A stretch of DNA of 64,000 nt, taken from contig NZ_JADOVI010000003.1 in the NCBI RefSeq assembly GCF_015752155.1, positions 186,001-250,000 of the forward strand, given 5' to 3'. This document shows positions 10,080 through 18,510 of the stretch, piece by piece; position 1 is the stretch's first letter, and each line of letters starts with the position of its first letter. The position numbers were made by a program, and so were the translations under genes. The notes under the pieces were generated by a model. The model was not told the DNA's origin and did no database searches. It saw only the letters and a list, made by a program, of their open reading frames with translations. Source of the DNA: Cryobacterium sp. MP_M3 (GTDB taxonomy: Bacteria > Actinomycetota > Actinomycetes > Actinomycetales > Microbacteriaceae).

Positions 10080-11693
10080 GTGCCGACCGACGAAGCTGAT
10101 TTCACCCAGGTTTTCCGTGGTTACGACAAGGAAGAGGTCGACAAGGCGCTGCAGGGTTTGCGCCGTGACCTGATCCAGGCGAACAACCAGGCCACCGAGG
10201 CCGCCCGGGAGATCAAGCGCCTGGCCGCGCACATCGACGACCTCAACGCCGAAATCGAGGAAGTGGGAAGCCCCACCTTCTCGGGGCTCGGCACCAAGCT
10301 CGAGAACACGCTTCGGGTGGCCGAGGAGCAGTCCACCCGCGTCATCGCCCAGGCCGACATCGACGCCGAGCGTCTGCGCGCGTCCGCTGCCGCCGAGGTC
10401 GACACCCTCCGCCGCGAAGCGGCCGACCACGCCGAGCGCGTCCTCTCGGATGCCGCGGTGAAGGCCGAGCGCATCCTCGAAGACGCCACCATGGAGGCCG
10501 ACGACCTGCTCGCCCGTGCCCACGACGACTACACGACCCTCACCCAGGACGGCGTCCAGGAGGCCGCCGCCATTCGCGGCGCGGTCGCCACCGAAGCCGC
10601 GGAGCTGCGCGCCACGGTCAAACGTGAGGTGGCGGCCATCCGCTCGGAGGCCGAACGCGAGGCCGCCGAGGTGCGGGTCGTCGCCCAGCGTGAGGCCACG
10701 GAGGCCCGCGAGATCGCGGCCGGCCTCACCCGGGAGACCGAGCTCACCCGCGCCGAGGTCGCGCACGAACTGGACCAGCAGCGCGCCGACCTGGCCAGGG
10801 AGACCGAGCAGGCCAGGATCGACCTCGCCGCGGAGACCGAACAGGACCGCGTGGACCTGGCCAGGGAGACCGAGCAGGCCAGGATCGACCTGGCTCACGA
10901 GACCGAGCTGGCCCGCGCCGAACTGGCCATCGAAATCGAGCAGGCGAAGACCGACCTCGAACGCGAGATCGAGCTGGCCCGGGCCGACCTCGCCATCGAG
11001 CGGGAGCAGGCCCAGACCGACCTCACCCGGGACCTCGACCGGCAGCGGGTGTCCCTCGCCAGGGAGATCGAGAAGGCCAGGGCGGATCTCGCCGCGGAAC
11101 TCGAGCAGTCCCACGCCGACCAGGCGCGCGACAACGAACAGTCCCGCGCGGACTTCACGGCCGACAGCGAACAACTCCGGATCGACCTGGACAACCAGCT
11201 CACCGCCGCACGGAAGCGCGGGGAGCACGAAGCGGCGCGCCTGCGGCGCGAGATCGACCAGACCAGGGCCGACCTCGACATCGAGCTCAAGGCCCGCCGC
11301 GATGAGGCCGAGCAAGGGCACCTCGCCCGCCATCAGGAGGCCGTCGCCCAGACGCAGAAGTTCCTCGACGAGGCGGCCCGCCAGCTCGCCGACACGAACA
11401 AGCGCACGGCCGAGCTGCGCGCCCTGAACGACCAGCTCGACAGCGGCGCCCGCAACGACGCCAGGATCGCGAAGAAGGCGGCCGAGGCCAATGCGGAGCA
11501 GATCGTGCGTGAGGCCGAGGCCAGGGCGGCCGCCCTGGTGTCCGAGGCGGAGGCGCGCACACGCGCCCTCGTCACCGACGCCGAGGAGCGCCTCTCGCAG
11601 ATTAGGATTGAGCGCGACGCGGTTGCCGGCTACTTCGAAAGCCTGCGCGGCCTCCTCACCCAGGCGGAGAGGGTCACGGCCACAGACGACTAG
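10080..11693 (+). CDS. Long DivIVA-like coiled-coil polarity/cytoskeletal protein
   Basis: The 537 residues are almost entirely predicted coiled coil. The N-terminus (DFTQVFRGYDKEEVDKALQG) has the DivIVA/Wag31 signature; this domain in family members targets curved membrane and cell poles. Residues 217-370 are 14 contiguous hendecads (11-residue units such as ARETEQARIDL), followed by Ala/Glu-rich helix to the end. The architecture resembles streptomycete Scy/FilP-type filament proteins, but no equivalence is claimed. The GTG start has GAGGAG eight bases upstream. An AI-2E family permease gene follows 23 bases downstream and may be co-transcribed. A role in polar growth or chromosome/peptidoglycan organisation is inferred from the fold. 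Confidence 0.8.
   Translation: MPTDEADFTQVFRGYDKEEVDKALQGLRRDLIQANNQATEAAREIKRLAAHIDDLNAEIEEVGSPTFSGLGTKLENTLRVAEEQSTRVIAQADIDAERLRASAAAEVDTLRREAADHAERVLSDAAVKAERILEDATMEADDLLARAHDDYTTLTQDGVQEAAAIRGAVATEAAELRATVKREVAAIRSEAEREAAEVRVVAQREATEAREIAAGLTRETELTRAEVAHELDQQRADLARETEQARIDLAAETEQDRVDLARETEQARIDLAHETELARAELAIEIEQAKTDLEREIELARADLAIEREQAQTDLTRDLDRQRVSLAREIEKARADLAAELEQSHADQARDNEQSRADFTADSEQLRIDLDNQLTAARKRGEHEAARLRREIDQTRADLDIELKARRDEAEQGHLARHQEAVAQTQKFLDEAARQLADTNKRTAELRALNDQLDSGARNDARIAKKAAEANAEQIVREAEARAAALVSEAEARTRALVTDAEERLSQIRIERDAVAGYFESLRGLLTQAERVTATDD
10728..11189 (+). repeat. 33-bp repeat array encoding 14 hendecads
   Basis: Exactly 462 bases, or 14 units of 33, encode 11-residue units with the pattern A-x-E-x-E-x-x-R-x-D-L. 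The closest copies (239-249 and 261-271 of the protein) are identical. Others vary mainly at positions 2, 4, 6 and 7. This is protein-level internal repetition rather than mobile DNA. Confidence 0.9.
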
Positions 11694-11716
11694 ACCGAAG
11701 CAGGGGGAACCTCAGA

Positions 11717-12766
11717 GTGAAAATCCAGAACGCATTCCGAGTCGGACTGATCGGCACCCTCGGTGTCGGCCTCGGACTGCTGATCCTCAGCTCCGTCGTC
11801 ACCCTCCAGACGATCATCACCTACGTCGGTGCTGCTCTCTTCATCTCCCTGGGCCTGGACCCGGCCGTGTCCTGGCTGGAGAAGAAACGGTTCCCGCGCT
11901 GGGCCGCGATCCTCACCGTTCTTGTCGCTGTTGTCGGTGTTCTCACGGGCGTGGTCTTCGCCATCGTGCCGATCATCGTCGACCAGGTTGCCAAGCTCTC
12001 CAAGGCCATCCCCGACCTGGTCAAGTCGGTGAACACGTCGACCTTCCTGGCGGACATCCAGCGCCAGTTCCCCGGCCTCAAGGTGAACGAAATCGTCGCC
12101 TCGATCACGGACTACCTCGGCGGCAACCTGACCACGATCACGTCGACCCTGATCCAGTCCGGGCTCGCCGTGGTGAGCGGCCTGTTCGGCGGGCTGATCA
12201 TACTCATCCTGTCGCTCTACTTCACCGCGTCACTGCACAGCATCAAGCGTGCGATGTACCAGCTGGTGCCGGCGACGAAGCGCGAGCGGTTCGCCGATCT
12301 GACCGAACAGATCACGACGGCCGTCGGGCGCTTCGTGATCGGCCAGGCGGCGCTCGCGCTGTGCAACGGAATACTGAGCTTCATCTTCCTCTCGATCATC
12401 GGGGCTCCGTTCCCGGCGTTGCTGGCCCTGATCGCGTTCCTGCTCTCCCTCATTCCGCTCGTCGGCACGATCAGCGGTTCGGTCATCATCGTGCTGACCT
12501 GCCTCGTGCCCGGGATCGGGAGCTCGCCCCTGACCGCCCTCGTCGCGGCGATCTACTATCTCGTCTACATGCAGGTTGAGGCCTACGTGCTCAGCCCCAA
12601 CATCATGAACCGCGCGGTGTCCGTTCCGGGCGCGGTCGTCGTCGTCGCCGCCCTGGCCGGTGGACAGCTGCTCGGCATCCTGGGCGCGCTGATCGCGATC
12701 CCCGTCGCCGCCTCGGTGATCATGATCATCAAACAGGTCGTCATCCCCCGGCAGAACGAGCTTTAG
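11717..12766 (+). CDS. AI-2E family transporter (PF01594-type permease)
   Basis: A polytopic membrane protein of 349 residues. Two N-terminal TM segments (about 8-45) and one at about 65-88 precede a soluble helical loop. A cluster of TM segments follows at about 150-180 and 210-340, including FLLSLIPLVGTISGSVIIVL, which is characteristic of the family. Named for E. coli TqsA, the family includes exporters of varied or unknown substrates and Na+/H+ antiporters, so the substrate is not assigned. The GTG start follows AGGGGGAACCTCAGA. The stop overlaps that of the converging hydrolase gene by four bases. Confidence 0.85.
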   Translation: MKIQNAFRVGLIGTLGVGLGLLILSSVVTLQTIITYVGAALFISLGLDPAVSWLEKKRFPRWAAILTVLVAVVGVLTGVVFAIVPIIVDQVAKLSKAIPDLVKSVNTSTFLADIQRQFPGLKVNEIVASITDYLGGNLTTITSTLIQSGLAVVSGLFGGLIILILSLYFTASLHSIKRAMYQLVPATKRERFADLTEQITTAVGRFVIGQAALALCNGILSFIFLSIIGAPFPALLALIAFLLSLIPLVGTISGSVIIVLTCLVPGIGSSPLTALVAAIYYLVYMQVEAYVLSPNIMNRAVSVPGAVVVVAALAGGQLLGILGALIAIPVAASVIMIIKQVVIPRQNEL

Positions 12767-13503
12767 CCCGGTTCCGCCTGGCCGGACCAGACGGTCGGCA
12801 GTGGTGCTGCCGACGGATTCACGACGGCGACGATTTCGTCCAGAATCCGCCGGGTCTGGCTCTCCCCCACCCACAGGTGCTTTCCGCCGTCCACGGCGAT
12901 GAACCGGGTCCCCGGCACGCTCGCGAACCGTTTCCTCGCCTCATCGGGACGCAGATAGTCGTCGTGTTCGGGAATGATGGCCACGAGCTGGCGCTCATTG
13001 CCTGCCCAGGCGGCCAGTTCGGCATCCGTCGCCCGGTGCAGCGGCGGGGAGAGCAGGATCGCGCCGCGGATCGGATGCTCGAGGCCGTACTTGACGGCGA
13101 GCTCGGTGCCGAACGACCAGCCGACGAGCCACGGATTCGGCAGGTGCCGTTCGGCGACGAAGGCCATGGCCGCTGCCACATCGGCGCGTTCGGCGTCGCC
13201 CTGGCCGAAGACCCCGTCGCTGGTGCCCCGGGGCGACGTGGTCCCCCGGGTGTTGAACCGCAGAACGGCCAGTCCGGCCAGGGCCGGCAGGCGCCCGGCG
13301 GCCTTCCGCAGGATATGGGAATCCATGAAGCCGCCGTGCGTCGGCAGCGGGTGCAGGGTGACGAGGGTCGCCACCGGGGGGCGATCCGCCGGAGTCGCGA
13401 GTTCCCCGACCAGGGTGAGGCCGTCGGTGGTGTGCAGTTGAATGTGCTCGCGCAGGGCCGGCAGCTCGATCCCGCCCCTGATTTCTACGACATTCGGACT
13501 CAC
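12763..13503 (-). CDS. Alpha/beta hydrolase
   Basis: A 246-residue enzyme of the dienelactone hydrolase/KANL3-like group. The nucleophile elbow is GWSFGTELAVKYG. Earlier motifs HPLPTHGGFMDSH and VLRFNTRGTTSPRG give the oxyanion region, and VDGGKHLWVGE carries the likely catalytic His. The acid residue is probably in PEHDDYLRP. The start is the GTG preceded by GAAGGAG with a 5-base spacer; a longer frame begins 36 bases upstream and overlaps the preceding gene but lacks such a site. The substrate is unknown. It is probably co-transcribed with the zinc-ribbon-like gene upstream. Confidence 0.8.
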   Translation of the reverse strand: MSPNVVEIRGGIELPALREHIQLHTTDGLTLVGELATPADRPPVATLVTLHPLPTHGGFMDSHILRKAAGRLPALAGLAVLRFNTRGTTSPRGTSDGVFGQGDAERADVAAAMAFVAERHLPNPWLVGWSFGTELAVKYGLEHPIRGAILLSPPLHRATDAELAAWAGNERQLVAIIPEHDDYLRPDEARKRFASVPGTRFIAVDGGKHLWVGESQTRRILDEIVAVVNPSAAPLPTVWSGQAEPG

Positions 13504-13535
13504 GGATGCTCCTTCTCGGCCGGCACCGGGCGGCG

Positions 13536-13838
13536 TCACTTGATCTTCCAGCAGTGTGCGTGCCAGTGGCGGCGGGCGGCGAGGTCGGCAGCCTCGCCCA
13601 TCAGGCCGTCACCGCGCCAGGCGACGAGGTGGGCCCGGCCCGGTTCGATCTGGAGGTTGCAACCGGGGCAGAGATAGCTCTTCCCCGCCCGCGCCGCGGC
13701 GACGGGCTGCACCGTCCACAGGCCGTCGCGGCGCGTCTCCGTGCGGCGCCAGCCGGCACGCAGCCGGTCGAGGCCATCGCCGTCGCCGTTCTCATCCGGC
13801 CCGGGCCGGTGGCCCCTGGGTCGGTTGCTGCGTGGCAT
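13536..13838 (-). CDS. Small zinc-ribbon-like protein, function unknown
   Basis: 100 residues. The first 35 are basic and probably disordered (SNRPRGHRPGPDENGDGDG). The second half holds CPGC and then HWHAHCW, a plausible C-x2-C...H-x3-H-C metal site. Similar short actinobacterial proteins are often annotated 'ATP/GTP-binding protein' without evidence, and I see no P-loop. A leaderless-type promoter hexamer stands six bases before its ATG. The hydrolase gene follows about 30 bases downstream. Confidence 0.65.
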   Translation of the reverse strand: MPRSNRPRGHRPGPDENGDGDGLDRLRAGWRRTETRRDGLWTVQPVAAARAGKSYLCPGCNLQIEPGRAHLVAWRGDGLMGEAADLAARRHWHAHCWKIK

Positions 13839-13844
13839 TGGGCC

Positions 13845-13850
13845 AGTCTA
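13845..13850 (-). promoter_or_regulatory. Predicted -10 element of the zinc-ribbon-like gene (leaderless)
   Basis: On the minus strand TAGACT, six bases (GGCCCA), then ATG. There is no Shine-Dalgarno sequence in the gap. Confidence 0.5.
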
Positions 13851-13888
13851 CGTCGACGGCACCGGGCCGGAGGACGGTGTCGCTATGG

Positions 13889-14560
13889 TCAGTACCAGCC
13901 GTTGTCCACGGAGTGCGCCCAGGCGCCGCAGGGCGTGCCGTAGCGGCCCGAAACGTAGCCGAGACCCCATTCGATCTGTGTCCCGGCGTTGGTCTCCCAG
14001 TCGGCGCCGGCGGACGCCATCTTCGAACCGGGCAAGGCCTGCGGGATGCCGTAGGCGCCGCTGGACGAGTTCGCGGCGTTGACGCGCCAGCCGGACTCCT
14101 TATTCCAGAGCGAGACGAGGCAGTTGAACTGGTCGTCGCCCCAGCCGCGGGCGTTGACCTTGTCGCGGGCGATCGCCTGGGCGGAGCCCGGATCGGGGAC
14201 GGCCGCCGACGGGGCGCGGCCGCTCGAGCTGGAGGCGGACTTGGCGGCAACCGGAACCGGAACGGGCTTCGGCTTCTCGGTGACGGTGAAGTTGTCGCGG
14301 GTGATGGTGTTCGCGTAGGCCCCGGCGACCTGAATCTCCTGCACGGCCTGGCCGCCGAAGCGATCGCCGGCGATCTGGAAGTAGGGAGATGCCGTGGCGC
14401 CGGAGTACGGGTCTACGACGCTCACGAGCACGAATGCGGCCGCGGCGGTGAACGCGAAGGTGAACAGCGATGCCTGCCCGCGGGACCGAGGTCGTCGCAT
14501 CCGGGGTCTGGCGGGCCTGATGGCCGGCTCGGACGCGATGATGTTCAGATGTCTACCCAC
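13889..14560 (-). CDS. Secreted lytic-transglycosylase-like (SLT fold) protein
   Basis: 223 residues. An N-terminal cytoplasmic basic stretch is followed by a signal anchor (about 31-50, SLFTFAFTAAAAFVLVSVV), a linker rich in Pro, Lys and Ser, and a C-terminal domain from about 140 with WNKESGWRVNAANSSSGAYG and PQALPGSKM. The Glu in WNKESGW matches the catalytic Glu of goose-lysozyme/transglycosylase folds. It probably acts on peptidoglycan outside the cell. The annotated start is GTG, with a TAGGCT hexamer nine bases upstream. The C-terminal pattern (GWGDDQFNCLVSLW) is common among actinobacterial aggregation-promoting/transglycosylase-like proteins. Confidence 0.8.
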   Translation of the reverse strand: MGRHLNIIASEPAIRPARPRMRRPRSRGQASLFTFAFTAAAAFVLVSVVDPYSGATASPYFQIAGDRFGGQAVQEIQVAGAYANTITRDNFTVTEKPKPVPVPVAAKSASSSSGRAPSAAVPDPGSAQAIARDKVNARGWGDDQFNCLVSLWNKESGWRVNAANSSSGAYGIPQALPGSKMASAGADWETNAGTQIEWGLGYVSGRYGTPCGAWAHSVDNGWY

Positions 14561-14614
14561 GATTTCTCGAGCCTAGCCCAGATCCGGGATAACAGCCAGA
14601 TAACGGAGCCGCAT

Positions 14615-15163
14615 TCAGCGCACCGCCAACATCACGTCGACGACGGCGTCGAGGACCGCGTCGACCTGCGCCTCGCGGTAGCCGCCCCGTTCCGGCTTGA
14701 AGACGGCCCCACGCACGTCGTCGACCGTGATCGGGAATCCCGCCTCGAAGTACTTGACGAGCTTGTTGGCGAATCGGTCGACATCCGTGCGGCTGTACCC
14801 GACGCTGAGGAAGCTGGTGCGGGAGAACCGGTGGCCGGAGGGCCGGCTGAGCCGGTTGACGAGCACCTGCGCCTTCGCCCGGGCGTCCTCGAGCCAGGCC
14901 TGCTTGCCGCCGGTGCGGGAGGCGAGGTCCCGGTCGCGGGAGGCGAAGGCGTCTTCGAGCCGTTCGAGGGCCGCGTCGACGTGCACGGGCGAGTAGCCGC
15001 CCCTCTTCATGGCGAAGGCCGTGTGCCGGATCGTCTCCGCCGTGAGCGTCGCGCTGTCGTCTGAACCGTCATACGCCCGCCGGGCAGCCTCGAGAAACTC
15101 GTCGACCTGGGCCGCGCTGTAGCCGAGCGTCTTCTTGGGCGTGCGGGGGAAGGTGGTGGTCAC
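14615..15163 (-). CDS. DivIVA-domain protein
   Basis: 182 residues. It contains DivIVA-like 'GYSAAQVDEFLEAARRAY', 'GGYSPVHVDAALERLEDAF' and 'GYSRTDVDRFANKLVKYFE', each resembling the short GY-x3-VD-x2-L helix-turn repeat of actinobacterial DivIVA-domain proteins. A final copy, GGYREAQVDAVLDAVVDVM, closes the protein. The GTG start is chosen because CAGAAT lies exactly six bases upstream, the leaderless arrangement seen elsewhere in this window; a longer reading adds 15 residues. It lies immediately upstream of DNA encoding cdsA but has its own promoter signature. A role in polar growth or septation is inferred only from the domain. Confidence 0.75.
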   Translation of the reverse strand: MTTTFPRTPKKTLGYSAAQVDEFLEAARRAYDGSDDSATLTAETIRHTAFAMKRGGYSPVHVDAALERLEDAFASRDRDLASRTGGKQAWLEDARAKAQVLVNRLSRPSGHRFSRTSFLSVGYSRTDVDRFANKLVKYFEAGFPITVDDVRGAVFKPERGGYREAQVDAVLDAVVDVMLAVR

Positions 15164-15169
15164 TGCTTC

Positions 15170-15175
15170 ATTCTG
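15170..15175 (-). promoter_or_regulatory. Predicted -10 element of the DivIVA-domain gene (leaderless)
   Basis: CAGAAT, six bases (GAAGCA), then the GTG start. The same hexamer and spacing precede the sirohydrochlorin chelatase gene at 44544. Confidence 0.4.
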
Positions 15176-15209
15176 CCCCACCCTGCGCATGGTGTCGAAA
15201 ACGGGCACC

Positions 15210-16223
15210 TCAGGCGAAGATCAGGTACAGCGCGTACGCGGCGGCAGCCGACGGCAGGATCGAGTCCAGCCGGTCGAGGAAGCCCCCGTGGCCCGGCAGC
15301 CAGGAACTCATGTCCTTGATGCCCAGGTCGCGTTTGATCAGGGACTCGGCCAGGTCGCCGAAGGTCGCGCTGAGCAGGATGACCACACCGAAGATGAGCC
15401 CGAACCACCAGGGCTGATGCATCATGAAGACGGCGAGGACGACTCCGGCGATCAGGCAGACCGCGCCGGCGCCGGCGAAACCCTCCCAGGTCTTCTTGGG
15501 GCTGATCGTGGGAACCATTTTGTGCTTGCCGAAGCTGAGTCCGGTCGCGTAGGCGGCCGTGTCGGCGGAGATGACGAGGAGCAGGAAGGCGAGGGTCCAC
15601 CACTGTCCGTCGGGCTGGGCGGCCAACAGAACGGAGAAACTGCCCAGGAACACCACGTACGACTGGATGAAGAACCCGGAGCCGATGTCACCGACCACGT
15701 CGCGGGCGGCCGCCCGGTGAGCGGGAAGGATGAGCAGCGCCACCCGCCAGAGCGCGATCAGCACGATGCCGCCCAGCATGGCCAGCCATTGGCCGGGCGC
15801 CCCCAGGTAGAACGCCGCGGGGACGACCGACACCGCCGCGAGCACCACGGGAATGCGTGGGACGTTACGGCCCGCGTGCCGGAGCGCCTGGGCCAGTTCG
15901 AAGGCGGTGAGGCCGACGAACGCCGCCGCGCAGACCATGAAGAGCTCTTTGATGAAGATGAGGCTGAAGAGCATGAACAGGCCGAGGGCGAGCCCGATCA
16001 GGATCGCCAGGATCAGGTTGCGGCCGGTGCGCGCCTCGATCCGTTCGTTGGTCGCGTCGAGCTGCGCCCGGGTGGCCTGCACCTGCCGCTCGAAGTCGGC
16101 GCGGGTCGACTGCATCTGCCGCTCGATGTCGCTCCTGGCCGCGTGCACCTGGGCCCGGAACTCCGCGCGGCTGACCCCGTGCGCGCGCTTGGGCGGCAGT
16201 TCCTTGTTCGGATCGTCCGACAT
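15210..16223 (-). CDS. cdsA: Phosphatidate cytidylyltransferase CdsA
   Basis: Makes CDP-diacylglycerol from phosphatidic acid and CTP in the membrane. The protein has 337 residues. An N-terminal coiled-coil extension of about 60 residues (RAEFRAQVHAARSDIERQMQ) precedes about eight TM segments. The family signature is intact near the C-terminus: SLIKRDLGIKDMSSWLPGHG with GGFLDRLDS. It is the last gene of the frr-cdsA run; only 15 bases separate it from frr, as in many actinobacteria. The long soluble extension is the only unusual feature. Confidence 0.93.
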   Translation of the reverse strand: MSDDPNKELPPKRAHGVSRAEFRAQVHAARSDIERQMQSTRADFERQVQATRAQLDATNERIEARTGRNLILAILIGLALGLFMLFSLIFIKELFMVCAAAFVGLTAFELAQALRHAGRNVPRIPVVLAAVSVVPAAFYLGAPGQWLAMLGGIVLIALWRVALLILPAHRAAARDVVGDIGSGFFIQSYVVFLGSFSVLLAAQPDGQWWTLAFLLLVISADTAAYATGLSFGKHKMVPTISPKKTWEGFAGAGAVCLIAGVVLAVFMMHQPWWFGLIFGVVILLSATFGDLAESLIKRDLGIKDMSSWLPGHGGFLDRLDSILPSAAAAYALYLIFA

Positions 16224-16238
16224 GACGCTGACTCCGCC

Positions 16239-16793
16239 CTAGATCTCGAGGAGTTCGGCTTCTTTGCGTTTGAGCGCATCGTCGATGGCGTCGACGTGGG
16301 TCTTCGTGATCTGCTCGAGTTCCTTCTCGGCCCTGGCCACGTCGTCGTCGCCGACCTCGCTCTTCAGCGCATCGAGCTCGTCCTTCGCCTTGCGACGCAG
16401 GTTGCGCACCGACACCTTGGCATCTTCAGCCTTGGTGCGAACGATCTTGACGTATTCCTTGCGACGGTCGGCCGTGAGCTCCGGCAGCGTGGCCCGGATG
16501 ACGTTGCCGTCGTTGCCGAGGTTGGCGCCGAGGTTGGGCGTGTCGCGGATGGCCTGCTCGATGTCGCGCAGGGCGCCCTTGTCGTACGGGCCGATCAGCA
16601 GCGTGCGCGCCTCCTGGTTCTGCAGGGAGGCGAGTTGCTCGAGCGGCGTCGCGGTGCCGTAGTAGTTGACGAGGATCTTCGCGAACATCTGCGGGTTCGC
16701 GCGTCCGGTTCGTACGGTCGCGAAATCGTCCTTGGCGGCTTCGAGTGCCTTGTGCATGCGTGCGGTGGCATCGGACAGAACATCCGTGATCAC
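16239..16793 (-). CDS. frr: Ribosome recycling factor
   Basis: Splits post-termination ribosomes with EF-G. The protein has 184 residues, the usual length. [20 protein letters not shown] opens the long helical domain [21 protein letters not shown] lies in domain II, and [20 protein letters not shown] closes the helix. The GTG start has AAGGAG five bases upstream. It lies 31 bases downstream of pyrH and 15 bases upstream of cdsA, in the conserved pyrH-frr-cdsA order. Confidence 0.97.
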   Translation of the reverse strand: MITDVLSDATARMHKALEAAKDDFATVRTGRANPQMFAKILVNYYGTATPLEQLASLQNQEARTLLIGPYDKGALRDIEQAIRDTPNLGANLGNDGNVIRATLPELTADRRKEYVKIVRTKAEDAKVSVRNLRRKAKDELDALKSEVGDDDVARAEKELEQITKTHVDAIDDALKRKEAELLEI

Positions 16794-16824
16794 GGTGACT
16801 CCTTCTTCGGTGGCTTCAATAATC

Positions 16825-17553
16825 CTAGTTGGAGACGAGGGTTCCCAGATCGGCGCCGAGAATGGCGGCGGTCACGTTGCCGTGCGGAGCCATGCCGAAG
16901 ACCTGCATCGGCATCCCGTTGTCCATGCAGAGGCTGAACGCGGTCGAGTCGACGACCTTGAGGCCGCGCTGGAGGGCGTCCTGGTAGGTGATGTGGTCGA
17001 TCTTGCGCGCGTCCGGGTCGGTGCGCGGGTCGGCGGAGTAGACCCCGTCGACGCCGTTCTTGGCGACGAGAACGATGTCCGCGTCGATTTCCAGGGCGCG
17101 CTGCGCGGCGACCGTGTCGGTCGAGAAGTACGGGAGTCCGGCGCCGGCGCCGAAGATGACGACGCGGCCCTTCTCCAGGTGGCGCTCGGCGCGGCGCGGG
17201 ATGTACGGCTCCGCGACCTGGGTCATCGCGATGGCGGACTGAACGCGGGTCTCCGCGCCGGCCTGCTCGAGGAAGTCCTGCAGGGCCAGGGCGTTCATCA
17301 CGGTTCCGAGCATGCCCATGTAGTCCGCACGACCTCGGTCCATGCCGCGCTGAGACAGTTCCGCGCCGCGGAAGAAGTTGCCGCCGCCGACGACGATGGC
17401 GATTTCCACGGTCCTGGCTGCTTCGGCGATTTCGCGCGCGAGGGCGCTGATCACGTCGGGGTTGACGCCGAGGCTGCCCGCCCCGAATGCTTCACCCGAC
17501 AGTTTGAGGAGGACCCTGCGTTTTTTGCTCGGCTTCGTTTGCGTGTCTGACAT
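16825..17553 (-). CDS. pyrH: UMP kinase
   Basis: Phosphorylates UMP to UDP in pyrimidine synthesis (amino-acid kinase family). The protein has 242 residues. [18 protein letters not shown] is the N-terminal nucleotide-binding motif, [20 protein letters not shown] and [20 protein letters not shown] are the substrate loops, and [20 protein letters not shown] follows. It is separated from tsf by a clear intrinsic terminator and therefore likely has its own promoter in the 70 bases upstream, although I cannot fix a -10 with confidence. Confidence 0.97.
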   Translation of the reverse strand: MSDTQTKPSKKRRVLLKLSGEAFGAGSLGVNPDVISALAREIAEAARTVEIAIVVGGGNFFRGAELSQRGMDRGRADYMGMLGTVMNALALQDFLEQAGAETRVQSAIAMTQVAEPYIPRRAERHLEKGRVVIFGAGAGLPYFSTDTVAAQRALEIDADIVLVAKNGVDGVYSADPRTDPDARKIDHITYQDALQRGLKVVDSTAFSLCMDNGMPMQVFGMAPHGNVTAAILGADLGTLVSN

Positions 17554-17625
17554 GCCCGTGAGCGTCCTTCCGTTGTGCGTGTTCTAAAACTACTGTGTGT
17601 GCTACTGGGGGCCCACACAGAGAAA

Positions 17626-17655
17626 GAGACCGGATTGCGACTGCAACCCGGTCTC
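17626..17655 (-). terminator. Rho-independent terminator after tsf
   Basis: On the minus strand a 13-bp stem (GAGACCGG and GTTGC pairing with GCAAT and CCGGTCTC, one G.T pair) closes on the tetraloop AGTC and is followed by TTTCTCT. It lies 18 bases past the tsf stop codon and ends the rpsB-tsf transcript before pyrH. Confidence 0.85.
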
Positions 17656-17672
17656 CCTCATTGTGAATCCTG

Positions 17673-18500
17673 TTACGCGCCGACCTTGAATCGGGCGAAG
17701 CCCGACACGGTCAGTCCGGCATCGGCCAGGACCTTGCTGACGGACACCTTGTTGTCCTTGGCGTAGTCCTGTTCGAGCAGGGCAACCTGCTTGAAGAACG
17801 CGTGGATGCGACCCTCGACGATCTTGGGCAGGGCCGCTTCCGGCTTGCCTTCGTTCTTCGAGATCTCGGTGACGATCCGGCGCTCGGCCTCGACGGCGTC
17901 CGTGGGGACGTCTTCCTTGGCCAGGTACTCCGGGTTCGCGAACGAGATGTGCTGGGCCACGCTGCGCGCGGTCTCAGCGTCGTCACCTGAGTAGCCGAGA
18001 ACAACGCCGACCTGCGGGGGCAGGTCCTTGCTGGTCTTGTGCAGGTAGATCGCGAACTTCTCACCCTTGACGGATGCGACGCGGCGCAGTTCGAACTTCT
18101 CACCGATGATCGCGGCTTCGCCGTCGATCAGTTCGCCGACGGTCTGGCTGCCGGCCGGGGCGGCCAGGCCTTCCTCGACCGTGGTGGCGCCGGCCGCGGC
18201 AACCGCGTCCAGGACCTTGTCGGCCAGCGCGACGAACTTGTCGCCCTTGGCGACGAAGTCGGTCTCGCAGGCGAGCTCGATCAGGGTGGCGGTGTCGCCG
18301 ATTTCCTTGGCGGCGACGAGGCCCTCCGAGGTGGAACGGTCAGCGCGCTTGGCGTTGCCCTTGGCACCCTTCATCCGGAGGAGTTCGACGGCCTTTTCCA
18401 TGTCGCCTTCGGCTTCAACGAGGGCGTTCTTGGTGTCGACCATGCCGGTTCCAAGACGCTCGCGCAGTGCCTTGACGTCTGCGAGGCTGATGCTTGCCAT
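17673..18500 (-). CDS. tsf: Elongation factor Ts
   Basis: Guanine-nucleotide exchange factor for EF-Tu. The protein has 275 residues. ADVKALRERLGTGMVDTKNA is the N-terminal UBA-like domain, and LIELACETDFVAKGDKFVAL is the core contact motif (TDFV). A C-terminal coiled-coil/core region ends in SVSKVLADAGLTVSGFARFK. The start is the ATG giving MASISLADVK, ten bases after the rpsB stop; a longer open frame upstream lies over rpsB and is not coding. It is co-transcribed with rpsB and followed by an intrinsic terminator. Confidence 0.97.
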   Translation of the reverse strand: MASISLADVKALRERLGTGMVDTKNALVEAEGDMEKAVELLRMKGAKGNAKRADRSTSEGLVAAKEIGDTATLIELACETDFVAKGDKFVALADKVLDAVAAAGATTVEEGLAAPAGSQTVGELIDGEAAIIGEKFELRRVASVKGEKFAIYLHKTSKDLPPQVGVVLGYSGDDAETARSVAQHISFANPEYLAKEDVPTDAVEAERRIVTEISKNEGKPEAALPKIVEGRIHAFFKQVALLEQDYAKDNKVSVSKVLADAGLTVSGFARFKVGA

Positions 18501-18510
18501 ACTCGATTCC

